7,913 nt of DNA from contig PXDG01000027.1 in assembly GCA_003565105.1 (NCBI GenBank), forward strand, positions 1 to 7,913, written 5' to 3'. Shown piece by piece: positions 1 through 5,628 of this stretch; position 1 is the first letter of the stretch, and each line of letters starts with the position of its first letter. A model generated the notes under the pieces. It had not been told where the DNA came from. It saw only the letters and a program-made list of their open reading frames with translations, and did no database searches. This DNA comes from Parcubacteria group bacterium (lineage in GTDB: Bacteria; Patescibacteriota; Minisyncoccia; SW-4-49-11). The position numbers and the translations under genes were made by a program.

Positions 1-390
1 CGGAAGTTCTGATACGTTGGTATGACTAATTTGTAGATCTGGAGTAACAGAAGAGGTTATTTCCATTATTTCTACTATAGTACTCGAATCCCAAGGAGGC
101 CCTTCATTCCAAGCGTTTAATTGCACATCTTGAGACTCACCAGCTATTATGCATATATTTTCTTCTATAACAGTATCTGGACACAAGTCAGAAGGAGGTG
201 TAGTATCTCCGAATCCCACATTAGCACAGCCATAGCCAAGAGATTCTGCAAATGATTCATCGGTAAAGCTACTTAGAATAGTATCAACACTAAATTCAGA
301 GGTTATTGTAGACTGGGTAAGAGTTAGACCACAAAAAATAACACTTCCAAGAACTACATATGCTAACAAAATATTTTTATTATTTACCAT
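1..390 (-). CDS. Partial secreted or membrane-anchored protein of unknown family (N-terminal 130 codons)
   Basis: A minus-strand frame starts at the ATG at 390 and stays open for exactly 130 codons to the window edge, so the C-terminus lies outside. The N-terminus looks like a signal peptide or membrane anchor: Lys5, then a hydrophobic run from about Ile7 to Leu24 with Cys20 inside it. VIFC at 17-20 is a poor lipobox, so I do not call a lipoprotein. After the anchor come a Ser/Thr/acidic stretch (28-50), a Gly/Cys-containing part with Cys55, Cys70 and Cys80, and a segment from about residue 85 that reads like a beta-rich Ig-like/CARDB-type surface domain (PDLQISHTNV at 117-126). That resemblance is only an impression and I recognise no family. 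There is no Shine-Dalgarno; a TATAAT box ends 10 nt before the ATG. The coding call rests on the open frame, the export signal and the non-random composition. Confidence 0.72.
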   Translation of the reverse strand, partial: MVNNKNILLAYVVLGSVIFCGLTLTQSTITSEFSVDTILSSFTDESFAESLGYGCANVGFGDTTPPSDLCPDTVIEENICIIAGESQDVQLNAWNEGPPWDSSTIVEIMEITSSVTPDLQISHTNVSELP

Positions 391-400
391 AGTACAGTGT

Positions 401-455
401 ATTATATTTATTTTACTACACTAACAATATACCACATAGTATATTATTATAACAA
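401..455 (-). promoter_or_regulatory. Candidate promoter region and inverted repeat upstream of the partial secreted-protein gene
   Basis: Two minus-strand promoter readings are possible. One uses TATAAT (complement of 401-406) with TTGTTA (422-427) at a short 15-nt spacing, and would start transcription only about 3-4 nt before the ATG. The other uses TATATT (426-431) with TTGTTA (450-455) at 18 nt. The second overlaps a perfect 7-bp inverted repeat, AATATAC (426-432) and GTATATT (439-445), separated by 6 nt, which could be an operator. The region is extremely AT-rich, so chance matches are likely. Confidence 0.35.
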
Positions 456-497
456 GTATATCACCATTTCTGAGACTGATCTTCCCATCCAATTTCC

Positions 498-526
498 TTG
501 CATTAATGTAAAAAAAGACGTATAAT
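498..526 (+). promoter_or_regulatory. Sigma-70-type promoter of the rpsF-ssb-rpsR-rpsT operon
   Basis: TTGCAT at 498-503 and a perfect TATAAT at 521-526 are separated by exactly 17 nt, the optimal spacing. Transcription would start near 533 and leave a leader of about 76 nt before the rpsF ATG at 609. It is the best-formed promoter in the window, as expected for a ribosomal protein operon. Confidence 0.72.
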
Positions 527-532
527 ATCAAC

Positions 533-608
533 AAACTTCGCCAAAGTTACGACCATTGGTCTTTTGAGTATCTACAAAAGACATTATATTAAATTGTTAA
601 TCGTACCT
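533..608 (+). promoter_or_regulatory. Structured 5' leader of rpsF, possible autoregulatory site
   Basis: The predicted untranslated leader holds three potential helices. AACTT (534-538) pairs with AAGTT (544-548) at the very 5' end. GACC (551-554) pairs with GGTC (558-561). GTCTTTTG (559-566) pairs perfectly over 8 bp with CAAAAGAC (575-582) around an 8-nt loop. The last two share bases 559-561, so they exclude each other. Autoregulation of rpsF operons by an S6:S18 complex binding the leader is known in several bacteria. I did not find the expected CCG bulge, so that role is inference. Confidence 0.4.
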
Positions 609-971
609 ATGACATACGAAATCACCTATATCGTAAAGCCTGAATTGACCAATGAAGAGCAAGATGCTCTGAATCAAAAAGTAGCAGGACACATCGCGAG
701 TCTCGGAGGAGCAGCACAATCTGCAGAAAGAACCTTTTCCGTAGAACGAGGAGGAACAGATGAGAATAATCTTCGAAAATTTGCTTTCCCTATCAAGCAT
801 TATCGACAAGGATATTACTATACAGTGATCTTTGATCTTGAAGCAAATAAGCTCAAAGAACTTGACGTAATCCTTCAACGAGAAGCTGAAATTCTTCGAT
901 TCCTCGTAGTGAAAGATTTCGTAGAACTTCCTGCAATCGAAGAACTCAATCAAGAAGAGCCAAAAGCCTAA
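609..971 (+). CDS. rpsF: Small ribosomal subunit protein S6
   Basis: S6 binds the central domain of 16S rRNA together with S18 during 30S assembly. The protein starts with the family hallmark MTYEITYIVKPEL and continues with RKFAFPIKHYRQGYYYTVIFDL (about 58-79), which matches the conserved KlaYpIkk..G.Y....F strand block, then the helix and strand ending DVILQREAEILRFLVVKDF. Length is 120 residues, normal for bacterial S6 with a short acidic tail. The frame extends upstream to a TTG at 564, but that would add 15 basic/hydrophobic residues the family lacks and would translate a leader hairpin, so I choose the ATG at 609. No Shine-Dalgarno precedes either start. It is first in an operon; ssb follows after 27 nt, the conserved rpsF-ssb-rpsR order. 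Confidence 0.95.
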   Translation: MTYEITYIVKPELTNEEQDALNQKVAGHIASLGGAAQSAERTFSVERGGTDENNLRKFAFPIKHYRQGYYYTVIFDLEANKLKELDVILQREAEILRFLVVKDFVELPAIEELNQEEPKA

Positions 972-998
972 ACCAATACTGACTAAATAATTCTTTGT

Positions 999-1469
999 AT
1001 GTATCTCAACCGTGTCTATCTCTTGGGAAATCTCACTCAAGATCCAGAAGTAAAAGATCTTCCTAGTGGTTCATCTGTAACCAACTTTGGTCTAGCCACC
1101 AACCGATCTTGGACTGATCAACAAGGGACTAAACAAGAAACTGTAGAGTACCACTCAATCGTAGCCTTTGGAAAACCTGCTGAAATTATTGGTAAATATC
1201 TTCGCAAAGGATCCCTTGTACTCGTAGAAGGACGTATCCAAACTCGATCATGGGATGCTCAAGATGGAACCAAGAAGTACAAAACAGAAGTAGTCGTAGA
1301 GAATTTCCAAATGGGACCGAAGAACACAAGTAGTGGAGGAGGAAGTAACTCCTATAGTAACAATGGACCTTCTCGGCCATCTCCAGCAAAAAGTTCAGCC
1401 CCACAAGAAGAACTTCCAACCGTAGACCTCGATGAAGATGAGATCGATCTCGAAGAAATTCCTTTTTAG
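999..1469 (+). CDS. ssb: Single-stranded DNA-binding protein SSB
   Basis: SSB coats single-stranded DNA in replication, repair and recombination and recruits partner proteins through its C-terminal tip. Residues 1-105 form the OB fold: MYLNRVYLLGNLTQDPEVK, then EYHSIVAFGKPAEIIGKYLRKGSLVLVEGRI and RSWDAQDGTKKYKTEVVVENF. Trp38 and Trp85 occupy the usual base-stacking positions; the equivalent of E. coli Trp54 appears to be Tyr51. Residues 106-140 are a Gly/Ser/Asn/Pro-rich linker, and the end is an acidic tail closing with LEEIPF, equivalent to the canonical DDDIPF protein-interaction tip. The 156-residue length is typical. It lies between rpsF and rpsR with 27- and 28-nt gaps. The spacers are AT-rich with no visible ribosome binding site. 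Confidence 0.97.
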   Translation: MYLNRVYLLGNLTQDPEVKDLPSGSSVTNFGLATNRSWTDQQGTKQETVEYHSIVAFGKPAEIIGKYLRKGSLVLVEGRIQTRSWDAQDGTKKYKTEVVVENFQMGPKNTSSGGGSNSYSNNGPSRPSPAKSSAPQEELPTVDLDEDEIDLEEIPF

Positions 1470-1497
1470 TCATTATTTCTAATTTATTTATTCTATT

Positions 1498-1725
1498 ATG
1501 TACCGCAACAAGAAGAAGAAAGCGCCAAAAGTATGTTATTTTTCCTCTAATCACATTGAGAAAATCGACTACAAAGACGCTGTGACCATCAAATCATTTA
1601 TGTCACCTCAGGCAAAAATCGTAGCCCGAAGACGAACAGGAACCAAGACTAGCTACCAACGAGATTTGGCAAATGCCATCAAACGAGCTCGATTCTTGGC
1701 AATCGTACCATACGTAACCCGATAA
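1498..1725 (+). CDS. rpsR: Small ribosomal subunit protein S18
   Basis: S18 pairs with S6 on the 16S rRNA platform. The 75-residue protein has the basic N-terminus (YRNKKKKAPK), the IDYKDAVTIKSFMSPQAKIVARRRTGT core (about 23-49) and the family ending YQRDLANAIKRARFLAIVPYV. Only one cysteine (Cys13) remains in the N-terminal KVCYF segment, where zinc-binding versions carry several, so this is the zinc-independent type. Six of its eight arginines use CGA. The start follows a 28-nt AT-rich gap after ssb without a Shine-Dalgarno, and rpsT follows 9 nt after the stop, implying one transcript. Confidence 0.96.
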   Translation: MYRNKKKKAPKVCYFSSNHIEKIDYKDAVTIKSFMSPQAKIVARRRTGTKTSYQRDLANAIKRARFLAIVPYVTR

Positions 1726-1734
1726 GACCCCATT

Positions 1735-1992
1735 ATGCCTATTACATCATCCGCCAAAAAAGCCCATCGGCAATCCGTCAAACGACGAACCGAAAACAAC
1801 GTGGTTAAAAAAACCATGAAGCAAACAATCAAAGAGTTTCAAACTACTGTTACCGCTGATAGCAAAAAAGCTGAGGAAATGATCCCTCAAGTATACAAAG
1901 CTATTGATAAAGCTGCGAAAAAAGGTATACTCAAGGCTAATACTGCTGATCGAAAGAAAGCAGCTGTTGCTCGAGCATTGAAGAGCGAGTAA
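1735..1992 (+). CDS. rpsT: Small ribosomal subunit protein S20
   Basis: S20 is a primary binder of 16S rRNA near helix 44 and the 5' domain. The 85-residue, lysine-rich all-helical protein opens with MPITSSAKKAHRQSVKRRTENN, the diagnostic S20 start. It continues with KKTMKQTIKEF and ends with IDKAAKKGILKANTADRKKAAVARAL, matching the conserved ID.A..KG.i..N.A.RkKsrLa..l block. It is fused to the rpsF-ssb-rpsR operon with a 9-nt gap, which is less common than a stand-alone rpsT. It faces holA tail to tail, a neighbourhood known from Bacillus and other groups. A structured spacer and terminator follow. Confidence 0.96.
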   Translation: MPITSSAKKAHRQSVKRRTENNVVKKTMKQTIKEFQTTVTADSKKAEEMIPQVYKAIDKAAKKGILKANTADRKKAAVARALKSE

Positions 1993-2006
1993 ATTTCAAA
2001 TAGATT

Positions 2007-2095
2007 TCAGAGTACAGCACAAATCACATTTCTTCTTGACTTTGCAACGTGATGTTGCGGGAAAGAAAAATTTAGGTTTGTGACAGATACTCTGA
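2007..2095. repeat. Long nested imperfect inverted repeat (possible structured RNA or fossil element)
   Basis: Four helices nest in order. TCAGAGTA (2007-2014) pairs with TACTCTGA (2088-2095), 8 bp. CACAAA (2018-2023) pairs with TTTGTG (2077-2082), 6 bp. TTTCTT (2029-2034) pairs with AAGAAA (2063-2068), 6 bp. GCAAC (2044-2048) pairs with GTTGC (2054-2058), 5 bp, with a 5-nt loop. Internal loops are asymmetric. No U-tract follows, so it is not a simple terminator; a separate terminator lies just downstream. It begins 15 nt after the rpsT stop. It could be an mRNA 3'-end stabiliser, a small RNA or a relic of a mobile repeat. Confidence 0.42.
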
Positions 2096-2112
2096 TTATC
2101 CTTGATTTATAA

Positions 2113-2155
2113 CAAAAAACGAGCTTTCTCAGAAATGATAGAGCTCGTTTTTGTC
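2113..2155. terminator. Bidirectional intrinsic terminator between rpsT and holA
   Basis: AAAAACGAGCT (2115-2125) pairs with AGCTCGTTTTT (2142-2152) in an 11-bp stem with a GC-rich centre, extendable by a T-G wobble, closing a loop of about 14-16 nt. On the plus strand the U-run is TTTTTGTCTT. On the minus strand the complement gives TTTTTTGTTAT. It can therefore end both the rpsT transcript and the opposing holA transcript. Confidence 0.85.
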
Positions 2156-2230
2156 TTATTCTATCCACTAGCTTGATATTTCGTATCAAAATATGGCAAA
2201 GAGTCTTATATTTTTCTCAAGCATTGTATC

Positions 2231-3199
2231 CTATTTAACACTACTCTGCCCTCTCACCGCTAACTGAATCAACCCATCAAAGGGATTTAATCCCTCAAAC
2301 TTCACCTGGTAATCCAGCTCAGTAATCTGGGCGTAGAGCTCTTGGAGCTCTACTACGGTTCGTTGGCTGGCTTGACGCTCCAAGATAGACAAAGCATAAG
2401 CATTCCCCTCAACTGCGTCATCTCGAGATACTCCACGCTCTGCAGCGTCTCTCATCAAAAGAGCTTTCCGTATTTGTGAAGATAGATAGGCCATTGTAGG
2501 AATTCCTTCTTGTCCTTGAGACTTGAGTTGATAAATCAATTGAATCATCTGAGGATACTTACGGGTCAAAAGATATTCACTCAATCCAAAGATTTTTTGC
2601 TCTTTTTTTTGCGTATGCAAGCTTTGTATCATCTGAGGGGTAATAGAATCCTCCTCAGCAAAGAAATTTATCACTCGATTCAGCTCAGTTGAGATATGGA
2701 ATAAATCATTATTTCCAAGCGAAATTAAGGCCTCAGCACTATCTCGCGTAAGCAACATTCCAGCCTCTTCTGCCATTTTTTGAACATACGCAGTGAGTTT
2801 ATCTCCTTTATAAGGAGTGGACTCATCTATTTTAGCTCCAATCTTCTGAAGAGCCTTATAGACAAGATTTTTTTTAGCTATTTTATCAACAAAATAAAGA
2901 CATAAGACTACCTCCTCAGAAGTCGTTCGATGCAAAATATGACTACAAAAATATTCTGTATCACCAGCATTCAATGATTCAACCCCACGAACAACGATTA
3001 ATCGTTTCTCAACAAACAAAGATTGTGTCTCTAAATCTTGCTCCAGACGCAACAAAGCCTGCCGTGGCAAGACTCCAACAGCAAGCTCTTCAAAGTCATA
3101 TTCAAGATACGCAACTCCTTTAGACTCAGCGTGAGCACGGAGATTAGTTACTTTTTGGAGAGAGCGAAATCGATCTTTTCCGTGATACATTAAAATCAT
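2231..3199 (-). CDS. holA: DNA polymerase III delta subunit (clamp loader)
   Basis: Delta opens the beta sliding clamp as part of the clamp-loader complex in replication. The 322-residue protein begins MILMYHGKDRF, matching the family's hYGeD.f start, and carries SLFVEKRLIVVRGVESL (about 60-76), equivalent to the conserved sLFgekRlvvl segment. The middle has DSAEALISLGNNDLFHISTELNRVINF (about 153-179), resembling the L..l.gnDl..i..ElnKL region. The C-terminal collar domain contains IFGLSEYLLTRKYPQMIQLIYQL and AYLSSQIRKALLMRDA. There is no Walker A, as expected for delta. Length is slightly below the usual 330-350. It is last in the receiver-DUF3048-holA run, 12 nt after the preceding stop, and ends facing rpsT. 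A GGAG 15 nt before the ATG is too far to be a normal ribosome binding site. The second ATG (codon 4) is an alternative start. Confidence 0.88.
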   Translation of the reverse strand: MILMYHGKDRFRSLQKVTNLRAHAESKGVAYLEYDFEELAVGVLPRQALLRLEQDLETQSLFVEKRLIVVRGVESLNAGDTEYFCSHILHRTTSEEVVLCLYFVDKIAKKNLVYKALQKIGAKIDESTPYKGDKLTAYVQKMAEEAGMLLTRDSAEALISLGNNDLFHISTELNRVINFFAEEDSITPQMIQSLHTQKKEQKIFGLSEYLLTRKYPQMIQLIYQLKSQGQEGIPTMAYLSSQIRKALLMRDAAERGVSRDDAVEGNAYALSILERQASQRTVVELQELYAQITELDYQVKFEGLNPFDGLIQLAVRGQSSVK

Positions 3200-3211
3200 A
3201 CCGTATCAACT

Positions 3212-4348
3212 TTACTCCGAAATACTATCAGGTTCCCAATTCACATTTTGATTTGGTTCGATAATTTGAATATAAGTCTGCCCTGGAACTAAAGCAATTT
3301 CTTCACCTTCCGCATCAACAAATCGAATAGTTCCTTTGAAGCCATCTTTTTTCCACGTACCGCCTACCTCTTGACCGTTTTGATATACTCGAGCTTCTCC
3401 TTCTCCATAAATATTAACCGTATTATATTGATCTTGAATTTGACGAGATTCTGCTTTCATCACAATCACATTATTAGCACTCACTCCTTCTTCATCTAAA
3501 GCATCAACATCTCGTTGATTAGCCCAAAATCGAGCATAGGTATTCGTATCAAGATTATATTCCCAACGACTGCTATAAACTCCTGAGTATCCAACATACA
3601 CTGTACCTGCTTGAGCTGATGCTAACTGTTCTTCAATTTGTGACGGAGTTAAAAACAAATATGGTTCAAAGTCTGGATTATCTAAACGATATCCTTGTCT
3701 CTCAGAATACTCCAAAGCATTAGGTAAAGAAGCAAATCCATTGTGAGGTGCAGGAACTGTGTTCTTTCGGAAAAATACCCTATCAGCATTTAAAGCATTA
3801 ATATTATCTACAGGTCCAAGATTTTCTCCAGTATAACGAACACCTGTTGAAAGTTCATCAAGAGCGAAAGAAGATCCTCCCCAATGAACAAACAGTGCAT
3901 CCCAACCACGAATCAACGAGGTGAAGTCATGACGGGCACTACGAATAGAACCAACTTCTTCTGGGGTATCACAGACAAAGACAGCCATTAATCGAGTCAC
4001 ACTTCCTGAGACAACAGGCATTTCCACAACAATTTCTGCTTGATTCACACCTGACAAGGGTCGAGCTGCAGGATCACTGGCCACCATCACTCCAATTGGA
4101 CGTTGATCGTATCTCTCACATTCTTCCCCTGAAAGTGGACTCACATTTCGTTTTGGAGCCTCTTCAACTTCGCGCTCTTCACTAGTAGGGAGAGTTCCAT
4201 TTTCTATTGATTCTTCTTGATCTGATGAACGCATAGAAAAAACAGAAAGTCCTAAAGCAAGAAAGATGACTACTCCTCCAAGAATACTATATACAATATA
4301 TTTTTCTTTTTTGGTTAAGAGTGACCAGCGACGACGAAACTCTTTCAT
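3212..4348 (-). CDS. Membrane-anchored DUF3048 (YerB-like) protein
   Basis: The 378-residue protein has a basic N-terminus (MKEFRRRWSLLTKKEK), one membrane segment (about 18-38) and an acidic linker (42-66), placing the rest outside the membrane. The first domain (about 80-240) carries DUF3048 hallmarks: RPIGVMVASDPAARPLSGVNQAEIVVEM, VTRLMAVFVCDTPEEVGSIRSARHDF and DALFVHWGGSSFALDEL. The second (about 258-372) matches DUF3048_C: the WEYNLDTNTYARFWANQRDVDAL block, NNVIVMKAE, GEGEARVYQNGQEVGGTWKK and IALVPGQTYIQIIE. The family includes Bacillus YerB, usually a lipoprotein; here an uncleaved signal-anchor replaces the lipobox. The molecular role is unknown, presumably in the cell envelope. The ATG lies 4 nt after the receiver gene stop, so the two are translationally linked. 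A TATAAT overlaps the end of the receiver gene 10 nt before this ATG and may be an internal promoter. Confidence 0.9.
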   Translation of the reverse strand: MKEFRRRWSLLTKKEKYIVYSILGGVVIFLALGLSVFSMRSSDQEESIENGTLPTSEEREVEEAPKRNVSPLSGEECERYDQRPIGVMVASDPAARPLSGVNQAEIVVEMPVVSGSVTRLMAVFVCDTPEEVGSIRSARHDFTSLIRGWDALFVHWGGSSFALDELSTGVRYTGENLGPVDNINALNADRVFFRKNTVPAPHNGFASLPNALEYSERQGYRLDNPDFEPYLFLTPSQIEEQLASAQAGTVYVGYSGVYSSRWEYNLDTNTYARFWANQRDVDALDEEGVSANNVIVMKAESRQIQDQYNTVNIYGEGEARVYQNGQEVGGTWKKDGFKGTIRFVDAEGEEIALVPGQTYIQIIEPNQNVNWEPDSISE

Positions 4349-4352
4349 AACT

Positions 4353-4742
4353 CTAGATATTATATTCTAATATTTCATTCACTCGCTTAACAATTTCCGT
4401 AGGAGAATAGTGAGCCTTTACCAGATAATCATCTGCTCCCAAATCTTTTACCTTATTAATTTGCTCTTTCTCACTCAAATTGGTCATCATCATAATATAG
4501 GGCTTTATATCTGTCTCTTTACGGTCAGACATATATCGTTCAAGCACTTGAAATCCATTTATCTCAGGCAACATTATATCTAATAAGACTAAATCATAAA
4601 AATTTGACTGTAGCAATGACAAACCACTTGTCCCATCAGCTGCAACATCAACTACATATTGAGATTTCTCTAATTTAACACTACATAGTTCTCTGAGAAA
4701 TACATCATCTTCGATGAGAAGAATTCTTTTTTTATCCGCCAT
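4353..4742 (-). CDS. Single-domain response regulator (CheY-like receiver)
   Basis: The 129 residues are one receiver domain with nothing after it. Signature residues are present: the acidic pocket Glu11-Asp12-Asp13, phospho-acceptor Asp55 in LVLLDIMLPEINGF, switch Thr87 in IMMMTNLSE, Tyr106 and Lys109 in GADDYLVKA. Such proteins act by phosphorylation-dependent protein binding rather than by binding DNA. No histidine kinase or partner is encoded here. It leads a tight run with the DUF3048 gene (4 nt) and holA. The start is the first ATG and gives the standard MADKKRILLIEDD opening. No Shine-Dalgarno is visible; GATAAT ends 10 nt upstream, with TTGATA 15 nt further. The permease gene ends 83 nt upstream on the same strand without a convincing terminator, so read-through from the exporter operon is possible. 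Confidence 0.93.
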   Translation of the reverse strand: MADKKRILLIEDDVFLRELCSVKLEKSQYVVDVAADGTSGLSLLQSNFYDLVLLDIMLPEINGFQVLERYMSDRKETDIKPYIMMMTNLSEKEQINKVKDLGADDYLVKAHYSPTEIVKRVNEILEYNI

Positions 4743-4752
4743 ACACTTTTAT

Positions 4753-4779
4753 ATTATCTGATTCTTTTTATTATATCAA
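4753..4779 (-). promoter_or_regulatory. Candidate promoter of the receiver-DUF3048-holA run
   Basis: On the minus strand TTGATA (complement of 4774-4779) and GATAAT (complement of 4753-4758) are separated by 15 nt. Each matches consensus at five of six positions, but the spacing is short. A second TATAAT (4770-4775) overlaps the -35 and lacks a good partner. With GATAAT, transcription would begin about 3 nt before the ATG at 4742, giving a nearly leaderless mRNA. Confidence 0.4.
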
Positions 4780-4825
4780 AGTTTTGTATAAATTTCTATC
4801 TCAATAAAGAGTTACTGAGAATCCA

Positions 4826-5620
4826 CTACACATCCTCTGACTGAAAAATCCAGACACTCAAACTTGCTAAAGCAAGAGAGATCATCATTAAGAACCACCA
4901 AGACGACCAATTTATACTGAATTCTTCTCTAAGAAGAGCAACATCAAAGTAGTAGAATGGTGAAAAGAGTTTCAGCACTTCTGGATATCCTGGAGTATCT
5001 TTCAGCCCATTCAGGAGCCAGGTAATCGCTATCAAGCCACTTCCAAGAGATTGAGCTACAGCAGCTTTCCAGAGTATTCCAAAAAAGAGTCCGATAGCCA
5101 AGCCAAATAATTGAATGGATAGACTTCCCAGCATTGCAAAGAAAAAGAACTGACCCGAAACAGATTCCTGCTCAGTAAAAAAGCCAAATATACCCCAAGA
5201 AAGGAACCCTACCAAAAGAGCTGACATTAACCAAAAAACAATCTGAATTACCACCTCTGAAATAGCAATCTGCCACCGAGATTGGTGCTGGGATAAGAGT
5301 GTTTGGAGATAATGAGATTCAATTTTACCTCTAATAGCTCCCACACCCATAAATACTCCAAAGACACCTCCAGTCAAAGTGTATAAGGTCAAAAATTGCC
5401 CCGCTACAAAATTTTCTACTTGAGAAAAATATCCCTGAGAAATATTCAATGCTCCCAATAAGGCCTCGGGAAGATTTTCTAACACGCCTTCCAACTCATC
5501 TTCAGCTGATAATCCATCAAACAACAGTGCTAAAATAATCGATAGCCCCCCCCACACAAGAATCCAAAAAAATAGACTTTTTCGTTTATCCCACAAACCA
5601 TATCCAATGTACCGTATCAT
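4826..5620 (-). CDS. ABC-2 type exporter permease subunit
   Basis: The 264-residue protein has six hydrophobic segments (about 16-34, 74-95, 121-142, 157-182, 187-205, 240-258), the topology of ABC-2 permeases. Between the first two lies an extracellular loop (36-72) with ENLPEALLGALNIS, a motif type common in this family (...lP..l..alg...). The short amphipathic start MIRYIGYGLWDKRKSLFFWILVW is typical of subunits whose N-terminus touches the ATPase. It begins 8 nt after the ATPase stop and must be its partner. Substrate cannot be deduced; relatives are annotated for antibiotic, peptide or lipid export. The ATG is preceded by a run of A but no clear Shine-Dalgarno. The stop is TAG. Confidence 0.88.
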   Translation of the reverse strand: MIRYIGYGLWDKRKSLFFWILVWGGLSIILALLFDGLSAEDELEGVLENLPEALLGALNISQGYFSQVENFVAGQFLTLYTLTGGVFGVFMGVGAIRGKIESHYLQTLLSQHQSRWQIAISEVVIQIVFWLMSALLVGFLSWGIFGFFTEQESVSGQFFFFAMLGSLSIQLFGLAIGLFFGILWKAAVAQSLGSGLIAITWLLNGLKDTPGYPEVLKLFSPFYYFDVALLREEFSINWSSWWFLMMISLALASLSVWIFQSEDV

Positions 5621-5628
5621 ATGCTTTT

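Noticed and set aside
564..608. Upstream TTG start extending S6 by 15 residues
   Set aside because: S6 proteins begin at the M-x-YE motif encoded from 609. The extension is unlike the family and would run through the leader hairpin at 559-582.
597..1040. Minus-strand open frame of 147 codons over rpsF and ssb
   Set aside because: It is a shadow of the well-supported rpsF frame, with Ser/Phe/Cys-rich composition typical of antisense reading and no family features.
1186..1554. Minus-strand open frame of 122 codons over ssb and rpsR
   Set aside because: It lies antisense to two certain genes, has no recognisable motif and no plausible promoter.
2007..2189. Minus-strand open frame of 60 codons in the rpsT-holA spacer
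   Set aside because: It covers the nested hairpin and the terminator, and its basic, low-information sequence is explained by those structures.
4790..4825. Possible terminator after the permease gene (TCTCA/TGAGA)
   Set aside because: Only a 5-bp stem with a 12-nt loop and no proper U-run, so too weak to call.
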